Under the pieces are notes generated by a model that did no database searches, was not told where the DNA came from, and worked only from the letters and a program-made list of their open reading frames with translations. Position numbers and translations under genes: made by a program. From Bacillota bacterium (GTDB lineage: Bacteria > Bacillota > Dethiobacteria > Dethiobacterales > Dethiobacteraceae): DNA of 33,458 bases. The DNA is taken from the NCBI GenBank assembly GCA_012522335.1, contig JAAYKP010000011.1:1-33458 (forward strand), in the 5' to 3' direction. Positions 6,934 through 16,200 of the stretch are shown in pieces (position 1 is the stretch's first letter; the number at the start of each line of letters is the position of its first letter).

Positions 6934-8164
6934 AAACAGCTATTTTTATGCCTTTATAAATATTGAGCAGCACGCCCAAGAGGCATAGGCCGACGGCCAG
7001 GAGCATAAAGAGCCTGCTCATATAACCAAGACGCTGCAGGACTGTCATGCCGTCAGCCTGGTAAAGTCGGGAGAAAACCGGCATTGTCCGTGACATTACC
7101 GGAGCCAAGGGACCCATAAAAAGCCAAGTATAAAGGACAGCAAAAAAAGCGTGGATGACGCGACCGATGACAAAAGGTTTCATTTGTATATCTGTGTCAC
7201 TGGTTATGGCAGCGATTTGGGCAAAAACTGACAGCCCACTCCAGGCAATAATGCCGCTAGTAGCCATAATTTTTTGTATCAAGGGGACAGCATCACTTAC
7301 CTGACTGGCGGCCAGACAGCCTAAATCAATTTCAAAAAAACCGTTGATGACAGCCGGCATTAACTCTGGATGCATACCTAAAGGGCCAAACATAATTTTA
7401 TAAGCGACAGCACTGATAGCACCAGCAACACCAGTGGCTGTCAGAATGCGAATCAGCACGGAAAAAAGGATAATAGTCCCACCAATTAAGAGCAAACTAT
7501 TGACAGAGTTGCGAATGGCATCGCCCATCAGTTGGCCGAAAGCACGGCCGTCTTTTTTTCTTGCCTCATAGAGAGCAGTGGCTGCCCGGGACAACATATG
7601 TCCCCGTTCTCTTGTTTCTGGTGTATTGGGCTGATTTCTGCCATAATGACGTAAGTATAAGCCTGTGGTGAGTGCAGATAAATAGTGGACAGCAACAATG
7701 GTTCCGCCTAGATCAGGACGGCCGAGCATACCTAAAGCGACAGCGCCGCACATAAAAAGGGGATCAGATGTATTGGTAAAGCTGATCAAGCGCTCTGCCT
7801 CTACTTTAGTAATCAGTTTTTTCCGGCGCATCTGCGTACTAATATTGCCGCCTACCAGAAAGCCGGAAGCCAGGCCCATGGCAATGACAAAGGAACCTAC
7901 GCCGGGCACGTTAAATGCAGGACGCATTAACGGTTCTAACAACACACCTAAATAATGGACAACCCCCAGCCCCATCAGTATTTCCGAGCCGATGAAAAAC
8001 GGCAGCAGAGCAGGGAAAACTACGTTCCACCAGACCTCTAAGCCTTTAACGGCAGCATCAAAGGCTTCGCTCGGGTGCAGGATCAGAGCAGCGGCCAGCG
8101 CTACCGCAGCGGCTGCCATTAGATAAGCTGGGACGCGTTCCCTGTTAATTCGTTTTATAATCAT
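6923..8164 (-). CDS. ylbJ: Sporulation integral membrane protein YlbJ
   Basis: YlbJ is a polytopic membrane protein of the nucleoside-transporter (NupC/Gate-domain) type, needed for proper spore formation in B. subtilis, where it is made in the mother cell. The 413-residue product (close to the usual 408) has many hydrophobic segments, including VVFPALLPFFIGSEILMGLG and GFLVGGNISTQMRRKKL with its charged loop. The frame stays open upstream, but ATG at 8164 follows GGAGG (8169-8173) and gives the family length; the longer reading would run into ylbK's region. It is convergent with coaD (11-bp overlap of coding ends) and divergent from ylbK. I could not identify a convincing sigma-E promoter. 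Confidence 0.9.
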   Translation of the reverse strand: MIIKRINRERVPAYLMAAAAVALAAALILHPSEAFDAAVKGLEVWWNVVFPALLPFFIGSEILMGLGVVHYLGVLLEPLMRPAFNVPGVGSFVIAMGLASGFLVGGNISTQMRRKKLITKVEAERLISFTNTSDPLFMCGAVALGMLGRPDLGGTIVAVHYLSALTTGLYLRHYGRNQPNTPETRERGHMLSRAATALYEARKKDGRAFGQLMGDAIRNSVNSLLLIGGTIILFSVLIRILTATGVAGAISAVAYKIMFGPLGMHPELMPAVINGFFEIDLGCLAASQVSDAVPLIQKIMATSGIIAWSGLSVFAQIAAITSDTDIQMKPFVIGRVIHAFFAVLYTWLFMGPLAPVMSRTMPVFSRLYQADGMTVLQRLGYMSRLFMLLAVGLCLLGVLLNIYKGIKIAVFRR

Positions 8165-8249
8165 ATTTCCTCCTACGGTATAATTATTATTGGCATAGTA
8201 ATATATATATTTTAATTTGCGGGAGTATGCCGAAATTGCGAGGTGTGTT

Positions 8250-9059
8250 ATGGTCACAAAAGTAAAAACAGTCGGTTTGGCTTTAGGGGGCGGATCAGCA
8301 CGGGGATTTGCCCACATTGGCGTAATTAGAGTACTAAAAGAAGCGGGTATACCTATAAACCTGATCACAGGAACCAGTATGGGCTCAATAGTCGGTGCCT
8401 GCTACTGTGCCGGCCTGGAATTGTCCCTGTTAGAAAAGTTAGCTGTGCATGCGCACCGCAAATTATGGCTGGACTGGACTTTCCCGCATATGGGTTTAGC
8501 TTCCGGGGATAAACTGGAGCAGTTAATGCTGCTGTTAACCCGCAGAAAAACTTTTGCGCAGCTGGAGCTGCCTTTGGCAGTTGTCGCTGCTGATTTATGC
8601 CACGGTGAAAAAGTTGTCATACAGGAGGGTGTAGTAGCGCGGGCGGTGCGAGCCTCAGCAGCGATACCGGGGATTTTTCGTCCCCTGGAAGAAGAGGAGC
8701 GAGTCATGGTTGATGGCGCAGTGGTGGAACGGGTGCCTGCGCCGACTGCTCGTCAGTTAGGTGCAGATATAGTGATTGCGGTGGATGTGGGCATTTATCT
8801 TAACGGTCATAAACCACAGCATCTGCTAGATGTGATTACACAGAGCATTGATATGATGCAGCGTGATTTATCCCGCTACAGTCATGAGGCTGCCGATCTG
8901 GTAATCTTTCCCGACCTGCGGGAGATAGCCCCGGGACATTTCCACCGGGCTGCTGAAGCTATTAAAGCCGGGGAAGAAGCGGCGCGTCAGGCGCTGCCTG
9001 ACATCAAGCAATTGCTGAAGAAAGAAGGTTTGCTGACGCCAGATGAGAAAATTACGTAA
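8250..9059 (+). CDS. ylbK: Patatin-like phospholipase family protein (YlbK)
   Basis: A 269-residue serine acyl hydrolase of the patatin/RssA type. The oxyanion loop GGGSARG is at residues 13-19, the nucleophile elbow GTSMG at 41-45 (Ser43) and the catalytic-dyad aspartate in VDGAV at 155. All parts needed for activity are present; the physiological substrate is not known for this subgroup. A start 33 bases upstream is open, but ATG at 8250 follows GAGGTG and gives the normal family N-terminus. The C-terminus overlaps the start of ylbL by 17 bases, so the two are translated together. Confidence 0.88.
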   Translation: MVTKVKTVGLALGGGSARGFAHIGVIRVLKEAGIPINLITGTSMGSIVGACYCAGLELSLLEKLAVHAHRKLWLDWTFPHMGLASGDKLEQLMLLLTRRKTFAQLELPLAVVAADLCHGEKVVIQEGVVARAVRASAAIPGIFRPLEEEERVMVDGAVVERVPAPTARQLGADIVIAVDVGIYLNGHKPQHLLDVITQSIDMMQRDLSRYSHEAADLVIFPDLREIAPGHFHRAAEAIKAGEEAARQALPDIKQLLKKEGLLTPDEKIT

Positions 9060-10095
9060 AAGCATTGCTGTCTTAATTGCAGCCGCAGTCTTACTTTTTG
9101 CCAGAACAGGCTATCTGATAGTCAGACCGGGTACGGCTGAAGATCTGTCACAGTTTGTGACAGTGGATGAAGACACAAATAAAGAGCAGGGGACCTTTTA
9201 TTTGGTGACAGTTTCGCAGCAGCGGGCAACGCCCGTTTTACTCTGTTATGCGCTGCTGCATCCTGATGTTGATTTGCTGCCCAGCAGTAGTGTCATTCCG
9301 CCTCAGATGAAGCGCCAGGAGTATAATGAGCTGATGCAGCAGTGGATGACAGAAAGTCAGAATCTGGCTAAAGTGATAGCTTTGCGCCGTAAAGGATACG
9401 AGGTGCCAATCCGTAGTGATGGTGTAGAAGTGGTAGAGGTGGAAGAAGACAGCCCGGCAAAGGGATTGCTTATTCCTGAAGACGTCATTGTGGCGGTGGA
9501 CGGGCAGCCTGTTTACCTGGCAGAAGAACTGATTACCAAAGTACAGCAGCGGGCGATAGGCGACCCTGTTACCTTATCAGTGAAAAGACAGGGCAGGCAG
9601 CATGAGGTTGAAATTACGACAACTAACCATACAGAGCTGCCGGAGCGGGCAGCGATAGGCGTACTGATACAAACCCTTAACTGGCAGCCTGTCTTACCGC
9701 TGGAGATAAAGATTGACGCCGGAAAAATTTCCGGTCCTTCGGCCGGGTTAATGTTTGTGCTGGAAATAATGAATCAGCTCGAAGAGCGAGATTTAACCGC
9801 GGGGCACAAAATAGCCGGTACCGGTACTATTAACCTGCAGGAAGAGGTGGGTGCTATTGGTGGTGTGCGGCAGAAGGTTAAAGCGGCAGAAAAAGTCGGA
9901 GCCGAATATTTTTTTGTGCCGCGTGAGAATTATGAAGAGGCCCGGGAGGCTGCAGAAAAAATTACGCTGGTACCGGTTAGTACATTAACGGAGGCACTGC
10001 TTTTTTTAGAGGATTTGACCGGTGAAGAGGAAAGTACTAATAATTACTCTCTCAGGCGCGAAATAGGACAAAAAACAGCGAAAAAAGCAGCATGA
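9043..10095 (+). CDS. ylbL: Membrane-anchored PDZ/S16 serine protease (YlbL/SepM type)
   Basis: A single-pass membrane protease with the active part outside the cytoplasm. The 350-residue protein has a transmembrane segment at about residues 8-26, a PDZ domain at about 125-195 (VVEVEEDSPAKG, VAVDGQPV), and a Lon-type (S16) protease domain with Ser233 in GPSAGLMF and Lys278 in GGVRQKVKAAEKVGA forming the Ser-Lys dyad. The family includes SepM of streptococci and B. subtilis YlbL, a protease linked to the DNA-damage response. It starts inside the end of ylbK. The charged tail after residue 330 is not conserved in character and may be disordered. Confidence 0.92.
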   Translation: MRKLRKSIAVLIAAAVLLFARTGYLIVRPGTAEDLSQFVTVDEDTNKEQGTFYLVTVSQQRATPVLLCYALLHPDVDLLPSSSVIPPQMKRQEYNELMQQWMTESQNLAKVIALRRKGYEVPIRSDGVEVVEVEEDSPAKGLLIPEDVIVAVDGQPVYLAEELITKVQQRAIGDPVTLSVKRQGRQHEVEITTTNHTELPERAAIGVLIQTLNWQPVLPLEIKIDAGKISGPSAGLMFVLEIMNQLEERDLTAGHKIAGTGTINLQEEVGAIGGVRQKVKAAEKVGAEYFFVPRENYEEAREAAEKITLVPVSTLTEALLFLEDLTGEEESTNNYSLRREIGQKTAKKAA

Positions 10096-10123
10096 ACCAG
10101 TTACCCGGCTTTCTCGTTAAATG

Positions 10124-10152
10124 TTGACAATAAACTTATTCATCTATATAAT
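10124..10152 (+). promoter_or_regulatory. Consensus sigma-A promoter for ylbN-rpmF
   Basis: TTGACA (10124-10129), a 17-base spacer and TATAAT (10147-10152) match the housekeeping consensus at all twelve positions. Transcription would start near 10159, 28 bases before the ylbN ATG. It shows that the upstream in-frame extension of ylbN cannot be the main product. Confidence 0.92.
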
Positions 10153-10186
10153 AAAATTTAGCGCAAGCGAGGTGCTAAGTTTTGCC

Positions 10187-10648
10187 ATGAAAATAAAGAT
10201 AGAAACTTTAAGTAATGCGCCCGGTAAAACTTTTACTTATGACTTTACTGTGGCTGAGGCAGCACTCAGCTTGAACGAGGAGGATATGCAAGTTACTGCT
10301 CCCTTGGAAGTTCAAATGAGAGCAGCATATCGAGATGAAAAAGTAGAAGTGGAAGGAAGCCTGCGCACAAGGGTGATTCTCACGTGCAGCCGCTGTTTAA
10401 AACGATTCCTTTTTTCAGTAAATGAGGAATTTGCAGATGAGATGCCGATGGAAAATGAGGCGGAAATTGATCTCTCTTTGTTGGCCAGAGAAATACTTAT
10501 TACCATGCTGCCTTACAAACCTCTTTGTCAGGCAGCATGCCAAGGTCTCTGCCCGACTTGCGGTTCGGATCTCAATGAAAAACAGTGTTGTTGTCCAGTA
10601 GATAATGTGGATCCCCGTTTGTCTGTCCTAAAGAAACTGCTGGAGTAG
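10187..10648 (+). CDS. ylbN: DUF177 (YceD/YlbN) family protein
   Basis: A 153-residue protein of the DUF177 family (YceD in E. coli, YlbN in B. subtilis), usually encoded just before rpmF and thought to act in 23S rRNA accumulation or ribosome assembly. Visible features are the CSRCLKRF motif and the C-terminal CQGLCPTCGSDLNEKQCCC cluster, a set of cysteines suggesting metal binding. A promoter with a perfect consensus lies immediately upstream, so translation should begin at ATG 10187, although GAGGTG at 10169-10174 is rather far from it (12 bases). rpmF follows after a 20-base gap. Confidence 0.87.
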   Translation: MKIKIETLSNAPGKTFTYDFTVAEAALSLNEEDMQVTAPLEVQMRAAYRDEKVEVEGSLRTRVILTCSRCLKRFLFSVNEEFADEMPMENEAEIDLSLLAREILITMLPYKPLCQAACQGLCPTCGSDLNEKQCCCPVDNVDPRLSVLKKLLE

Positions 10649-10668
10649 TAGTATGAGGAGGTGTAATG

Positions 10669-10845
10669 ATGGCGGTACCTAAAAGAAAAACATCCAAAGC
10701 GAGAAGAAATAAACGGAGAACACACTGGAAACTAACAGTTCCCGGTTTAATCTCTTGCCCACAATGCCATGAACCTAAATTACCTCACCGGGTGTGTGTG
10801 CATTGTGGCCATTATAAAGGCAGAGAAGCTGTAGAAATAGAATAA
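10669..10845 (+). CDS. rpmF: Large-subunit ribosomal protein bL32
   Basis: bL32 of the 50S subunit, 58 residues. It begins [20 protein letters not shown] and has CPQC and CVHC pairs at residues 30-33 and 43-46, so it is the zinc-binding form. SD GAGGAGGTG (10656-10664) is followed by two adjacent ATG codons. The second, at 10669, gives the universal MAVPKRK start and the better spacing. It is cotranscribed with ylbN and followed by a short terminator. Confidence 0.95.
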   Translation: MAVPKRKTSKARRNKRRTHWKLTVPGLISCPQCHEPKLPHRVCVHCGHYKGREAVEIE

Positions 10846-10866
10846 TTGATCAATATAGCATTTACT

Positions 10867-10890
10867 CTTCCTGTCCCAGGAAGGGTTTTT
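10867..10890 (+). terminator. Terminator after rpmF
   Basis: CTTCCTG / CAGGAAG form a 7-bp stem with a TCC loop, then GG and five T residues. It may be leaky, since plsX lies only 68 bases on and no clear promoter for plsX is visible. Confidence 0.62.
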
Positions 10891-10957
10891 GCTATTAGGG
10901 GAAATCCTGCTGTAGGAAAAGCTTGTAAGTCGCAAATGTTGATAAGGGGTGAAGTAA

Positions 10958-11968
10958 GTGATAAAAGTGGCACTGGATGTGATGGGAGGAGATCATGCCC
11001 CTCAAGCAGTAATAGAAGGCGGCCTCTTGGCACTTGCGGAGCTGGCAGATTTGCACATTAGTTTTGTCGGGCCACAGGCCGTGCTGGGGAAATATTTAGA
11101 TAGTAACAAATATGATCAAAAACGGGCAGCATTAATACAGGCGGAAGAAATTGTCGCCGATGATGAGGCGCCTGTTTTAGCGGTGCGCCGGAAAAAAAAA
11201 TCATCAATGATGGTTGCGCTACAAATGCTGCGGGAAAAAAAAGTAGATGCCGTAGTTTCCGCCGGTAATACCGGCGCCCTGATGGCAGGCAGCATACTTT
11301 TAACCGGCCGTGTCAAAGGTATTGAAAGGCCTGCCTTAACTATCGTGCTGCCAACCTTTGAGGGTGGTAATGTGGTGCTGCTTGATGTGGGAGCGAATAT
11401 GGACGCTAAGGCTGAGCACCTACTGCATTATGCTATCATGGGTAAAATATATGCACAGAAAGTATTAGGTAAAGCCGCAGCCCGTGTAGGTTTGCTAAAT
11501 GTGGGCAGCGAGGAAATTAAAGGTAATGAACAGGTAAAAAAGGCCTATCAACTATTAAAAGAAAAACTGCCCGGTTTTACCGGGAATGTTGAAGCGCGCT
11601 ATGTCTTAGCCGGGGCAGCAGATGTTATTGTCTGTGATGGTTTTGTCGGTAATATACTGCTTAAGACTTTGGAGGGTTTGGTTGCCGGCTTGTTTGGTTC
11701 ATTAAAAGAGGCTATGATGGCTGATCTTAAGGGTAAAGTAGCAGCCTCACTTCTGAGACCGGAACTAAGTAAACTAAAAGCCAGTTTAGATTATACAGAG
11801 TATGGTGGTGCACCATTATTGGGTGCTGCCGGTGTCTGTATTAAGGCACATGGCTCATCGAATGCCCGGGCCATCCGCAGCGCCATTGTTAACCAGGCTT
11901 ATCAGTATGCCCGACAGAATGTAAATGAACTTATAGAACGCGAATTATCAGCTCTGTTTACTGACTAA
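10958..11968 (+). CDS. plsX: Phosphate acyltransferase PlsX
   Basis: PlsX interconverts acyl-ACP and acyl-phosphate, feeding PlsY in phosphatidic acid synthesis. The 336-residue length is standard. The N-terminus KVALDVMGGDHAP is the family hallmark; SAGNTGALMAGS, the DVGAN segment and CDGFVGNILLKTLEG near residue 223 are also typical. The start is GTG 10958 behind AGGGGTG. In B. subtilis fapR precedes and fabD-fabG follow plsX; here rpmF precedes and acpP follows directly. Together with fakA and the DegV protein, the window encodes a route from free fatty acid to acyl-phosphate. Confidence 0.95.
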   Translation: MIKVALDVMGGDHAPQAVIEGGLLALAELADLHISFVGPQAVLGKYLDSNKYDQKRAALIQAEEIVADDEAPVLAVRRKKKSSMMVALQMLREKKVDAVVSAGNTGALMAGSILLTGRVKGIERPALTIVLPTFEGGNVVLLDVGANMDAKAEHLLHYAIMGKIYAQKVLGKAAARVGLLNVGSEEIKGNEQVKKAYQLLKEKLPGFTGNVEARYVLAGAADVIVCDGFVGNILLKTLEGLVAGLFGSLKEAMMADLKGKVAASLLRPELSKLKASLDYTEYGGAPLLGAAGVCIKAHGSSNARAIRSAIVNQAYQYARQNVNELIERELSALFTD

Positions 11969-12005
11969 GAGCTTCCTTCCTGCTGCAGCGACTGTAATAT
12001 GGTAA

Positions 12006-12034
12006 TTGACATGAAACTCTGTTTTCTTTAGTAT
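12006..12034 (+). promoter_or_regulatory. Sigma-A promoter for acpP
   Basis: TTGACA at 12006-12011, a 17-base spacer and TAGTAT at 12029-12034 (four of six). Transcription would start near 12041, giving a very short leader before the acpP SD. ACP is needed in high amount, so a separate promoter makes sense. Confidence 0.68.
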
Positions 12035-12057
12035 CTTATGGGGAGGAGGTGAAAGCA

Positions 12058-12285
12058 ATGGATGTCTTGAATATAGTTAAAGGACTAATAAGTGAACAAT
12101 TAGGCGCAGACGAAGACAGCATTGGTATGGAAACTTCTTTCGAGGACCTGGATGCAGACTCCTTAGACATTGTGGAGCTGGTAATGGCGATTGAAGAAGA
12201 ATTTAACCTGGAAATCTCCGATGAGGAAGTGGAAAGTATCAGGACTGTAGGCGACGTTGTGCGCTATCTTGAAACCAAAGTCTAA
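12058..12285 (+). CDS. acpP: Acyl carrier protein
   Basis: ACP carries growing acyl chains on a 4'-phosphopantetheine arm attached to serine. The 75-residue acidic protein has the attachment site [18 protein letters not shown] with Ser35 at the start of helix II. GGAGGAGGTG precedes the ATG at 12058 by eight bases; a GTG nine bases earlier is in frame but lies inside the ribosome site. It has its own promoter and is followed by a GC-rich hairpin before rnc. No fatty-acid synthase genes are adjacent. Confidence 0.95.
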   Translation: MDVLNIVKGLISEQLGADEDSIGMETSFEDLDADSLDIVELVMAIEEEFNLEISDEEVESIRTVGDVVRYLETKV

Positions 12286-12298
12286 GGCGTATGTGCAT

Positions 12299-12325
12299 GA
12301 AGCCCTGCGCCGGCAGGGCTTCTTT
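12299..12325 (+). terminator. Hairpin between acpP and rnc, probable attenuating terminator
   Basis: GAAGCCCTGC / GCAGGGCTTC is a perfect 10-bp stem with a GCCG loop, followed by only three T residues. It starts 14 bases after the acpP stop. A partial terminator here would let abundant acpP message be made with less rnc-smc read-through. It could also act as a 3' stabilising hairpin or an RNase III target. Confidence 0.6.
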
Positions 12326-12362
12326 AAGAAAGGTTTGCCAGCAGAAATTAAGTGGTGAAGAG

Positions 12363-13067
12363 ATGAAAAAACCTGATATTCAAGAACTATTTACATTACT
12401 GCAAATAAAGCCTAAAGTAAGAAAGCTGTACCAACAGGCCTTGACACATTCTTCCTATGCCCATGAGCATCATTTGGGCAGTGAGGCTCATAACGAACGT
12501 CTGGAATTTTTAGGCGATGCCGTCTTAGAGCTTGTTATCTCGGAAGAATTATACAGGCGTTATCCTCGGCTGCCGGAAGGTAAATTAACACGCCTCAGAG
12601 CCGGTTTGGTCTGTGAGGAAACTTTATACCGGCTGGCTGAGAAACTGGAGTTGGGCAGCTATTTAAGGTTAGGAAAGGGCGAAGCTGCCAGCGGTGGACG
12701 GCAGCGGCCCTCCCTTTTGGCAGATGCCTTTGAAGCTGTTTTGGGCGCTATCTATTTAGATTTAGGGTTTAGCCAGGTTCAGTCTGTAGTACATCAGTTG
12801 TTTACGCCTCTTTATGCAGATTTAAACAACGGCAGCCTGCCCTTAGACTATAAAACACAACTGCAGGAATATACCCAGTCAAAGCTGGCAGTTACACCTG
12901 CTTATCGGATTATTGCCGAAACAGGGCCGGACCATGATAAAGTTTTTGTAGCGCAGGTAATAATTAAGGATAAAATATTAGGTGAAGGCAGCGGGCAGTC
13001 TAAGAAAGAAGCAGAGCAGGAAGCAGCCCGCAGGGCTTACTCCCATTTCACAAAAGACAAGAGCTGA
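12363..13067 (+). CDS. rnc: Ribonuclease III
   Basis: RNase III cuts double-stranded RNA, including rRNA precursors. The 234-residue protein has the signature NERLEFLGDAVL at residues 44-55, further catalytic acids in ADAFEAVLGAIYLD (Asp121, Glu124), and a dsRNA-binding domain at about 160-231 ending GQSKKEAEQEAARRAY. The ORF is open to 12291, but that region is occupied by the hairpin. ATG 12363 behind GTGGTGAAG gives the standard N-terminus. The order rnc-smc-ftsY is the conserved Firmicute arrangement; no elp3 homologue lies between rnc and smc. Confidence 0.95.
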   Translation: MKKPDIQELFTLLQIKPKVRKLYQQALTHSSYAHEHHLGSEAHNERLEFLGDAVLELVISEELYRRYPRLPEGKLTRLRAGLVCEETLYRLAEKLELGSYLRLGKGEAASGGRQRPSLLADAFEAVLGAIYLDLGFSQVQSVVHQLFTPLYADLNNGSLPLDYKTQLQEYTQSKLAVTPAYRIIAETGPDHDKVFVAQVIIKDKILGEGSGQSKKEAEQEAARRAYSHFTKDKS

Positions 13068-13120
13068 TTGTTCAGCTTAACCATATGCTTTGAATGATAA
13101 TTATAATTAGTAACCTTTGG

Positions 13121-13147
13121 CCTGCTTGCATCCAAGCAGGTATTTTT
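13121..13147 (+). terminator. Terminator after rnc
   Basis: CCTGCTTG / CAAGCAGG form a perfect 8-bp stem with a CATC loop, followed by TATTTTT. It separates rnc from smc. Confidence 0.82.
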
Positions 13148-13223
13148 ATGCAGACAGAGAAATTATAAGTGTCATAGTGTGAGCAATCCGCGTACCTACC
13201 AGTGTCTGTAGGGGGGAGAAAAA

Positions 13224-16200
13224 TTGTACATCAAGCGTTTAGAAATACATGGCTTTAAATCATTTCCCGATAAAACTGTTTTTGAGTTTACACCCGGTGT
13301 TACAGTCATAGTAGGCCCCAATGGGTGTGGAAAGAGCAATATTACTGATGCCATACGCTGGGTTTTAGGGGAACAATCGGCCCGTTATCTGCGGGGGTTC
13401 CGCATGGAGGATATAATTTTTAGCGGTAGCTCTAATCGTAAACCATTAAGTTTTGCCGAAGTTTCTCTGACTATTGACAATGGTGACGGTGCCTTAGGGC
13501 TGGAGTATGAAGAAATAACAGTTACGCGGCGGCTTTATCGCAACGGAGAGAGCGAATACCTGCTTAATAAAAATCCCTGTCGCTTGAAAGATATTCTGGA
13601 ATTATTTATGGACTCCGGTGTGGGGAAGACAGCTTTTTCTTTAATCGGACAAGGTCGGGTAGATGAAATCATCTCTGCCCGCCCGGAAGAGCGGCGGGAG
13701 ATTTTTGAAGAAGCGGCCGGGATTCTAAAATATAAAAGCCGTAAACGGGAAGCAGAACGACGTTTGGCGGAAACAGCAGAAAACCTTTTGCGTGTCGGTG
13801 ATATCATTCATGAATTGGCGGCACAATTACCGCTTCTGCAGGAACAAGCTGAACAAGCCCAAGCATATCTTACTTTACGTGAGCAGTTAAAAACGCAGGA
13901 AATCAATCTTTTAGTCCATGATGCGCTGACCCTGCGTCAGCGTTGGTATGAGCTGGAGCGACAGGCAAAAGCGGCTGCGGATGATTTATTAGGTCAGCAG
14001 GCGGCTGTTAACCGACAGGAAACAGAGCTGGCTGAAAGGCAGCTGCTGTTGGATCAAGAGCAGGCTGCAGTAGCCGCTCTGCAGCAGGAAGCGCGGCAGT
14101 TAGCATCAGAGATTGAAAAGGAACACTCACAGATTGCAGTTACTGAGGAAAGAATTCATAGTCTGGAGCGACAGCTCAAAGAGGGCAGTACATATTTGCA
14201 GGAATTAGATCAGCAGGATCAGGCTTTAGCTGAAACACAAACGCAGCTGACTGAAAAGCTGCAGGCAGTTAACAGCGCTGTTGAGCAGGCGGAGGCTGAG
14301 CTGGCTGCAGCTCAGGCCGCCTTTACTAAACTTGAAACGGCTCCGGAAGCACAGCGCTTTTTGACGGCGCAGGCAGAACTGGATAAACTGCTGCCTGCTC
14401 TGCAGCATTTACAGCGGGAAGTCGATAAAGTAACTCTGGAAGTTGAGCAGCTTGAATCCCAGGTTACAACTTTGGCGGCACAAGAAAAAGTAAGACAAGC
14501 AGAAGCGGCAGACTTAAGGGAACGAGGACAAGGGCTGCTCAGGGAAAAAGATAAGCTGAGACAGGCTAAAGAGCAGCAAACCGGTGAGCTGGCAGAGTTG
14601 AAAAAAAATCTGCAAAGATTACAGGTGCAGGAAAAACAAGTGCTTGCACAGTGTCAGCAGGAAGAAAAAAAATTAACTGCGCTGCAAAACAAGTTGGCTG
14701 TGCTGCAGGAACTGGAACAGGCCATGGCCGGTTACTACCAAGGTGTAAAAACGATTCTGCAGGCCCGTCAGAAGCAAAATAATCTGCAGGGTATAATCGG
14801 CACAGTGGCCGATATTGTGGAAGTATCCCCTCGCTATATCTCTGCTGTTGAAGCTGCCTTGGGTGCTTCACTGCAGTATTTGGTAGCTGAAAATGAGCAG
14901 GTGGCTAAAGCAGCAATTGCCTATTTGAAGCAGACAAAGGGCGGTCGGGCGACCTTCCTGCCCTTAAATTTGCTCGAGGTTCCTGCCAGACGCCCTGCAG
15001 CTGATAAACTGCTGCAGCTTGATGGTTATCTTGGTGTGGCGGCTGATTTAGTGCAAACCGCACCACGCTATCAAAATGTGATAGAGTTATTATTAGGGCG
15101 CATTCATGTGGTGAAGAATTTAGATCATGCTTTACCTGCTGCCCAGATGCTGCAGTACCGAGAACGGGTCGTCACCTTAGATGGTGACATAATTGCGCCC
15201 GGTGGGGTCATGAGCGGCGGTTTTGATAAAAAGCAGGGTGGAGTGCTGACTCGTCGGAAAGATATTACAGCACTTAAAGAGGAAAGCGAGAAGCAGCAGG
15301 CGGTGCTTGCAGCGCTGCAAAATAAAGAAAAAATACTACAGCAGGAGCAGGCTGGCATCAATCAACAGCTGGCGGCAGCGGAGTCTAAACGGCAGCAAAC
15401 AGAGCTGCAGCTGGTCTTAAAGGAGCAGGAAGTAGCCTACCTGGCTAAACAAGAGCAGGAGCTGACGGCAGCACTGGAAAGTGTACAGCAGGAGCTTAAC
15501 TTTGTGCAGGAAACTTTGGCTGCACGCAAAGACTCCGGGGCACAAGCAGTTGAGCAATTGGCAGCGGCTCAGGCAGAGGCACATAAGCTGCGGGTAGAGC
15601 TGGCCAAACTGGAAGGCGTGCTTTCTGCCCGGGACAAGGAAATGCAGAGCCTGCGTGAACAGTATACAGAGTGCCGCGTACGTCTTGCTTCCCTGGAAAA
15701 GCAGCGTGAGCGCTTTGAAGATGAAGCAGCCCGTACAAAGCGTGAACGTCGTCGGCTGGAGGAAAAAAGACAGCACAAAGCAGCAGAAATATCGCTGGCG
15801 CAAACTAAACAGCAGCAGTTAAGCACTGAGGCTGCAGCCAGAAAGAGGGAAGCGGAGGGCTTACAAAGTAAGCGCCATCAGCTGATCACAGTGTTGGCCA
15901 AGCGGGAAGCAGACTTAAAAAGAATGGCTACCGAGCTGCGTGAGCAGGCAGAGCAGCTTCGTCAGCTGGAAAAGTCTTTCACGGGTTTAGAACGCAAACA
16001 AGCACGTCTGGAAGTTGAACAAGAACGCGTAGAGGGTGATCTGCAGGCTATCCTCGATAGATTGAGAGATAGTTGGGAGCTGGAATTTGCCGCAGCGGAA
16101 AAAATCGCAGCCCCCGTGCAGAACAGGCAGGCAGTGCAGGCGGCCATTTTACAAATAAAAGAACAGATTAATCAATTAGGTACCGTTAATTTAGGTGCCA

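Noticed and set aside
8165-8249. Sigma-E promoter for ylbJ
   Set aside because: The region is AT-rich with ATATATAT runs, but no pair matches the sigma-E -35 and -10 at the right spacing.
8165-8368. Longer N-terminus of YlbJ
   Set aside because: The extension has no ribosome site, overlaps the ylbK start region on the other strand and exceeds the family length. ATG 8164 has a good SD.
10121-10186. Upstream extension of the ylbN reading frame
   Set aside because: The extra codons lie on a perfect TTGACA-17-TATAAT promoter, so they are not in the message.
10846-10957. FapR operator before plsX
   Set aside because: The expected TTAGTACC-like palindrome is not present in this stretch or before acpP.
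15125-15826. Several open frames opposite the smc coiled-coil region
   Set aside because: They come from the compositional bias of the Gln/Glu/Ala-rich coiled coil, have no ribosome sites and resemble no protein family.
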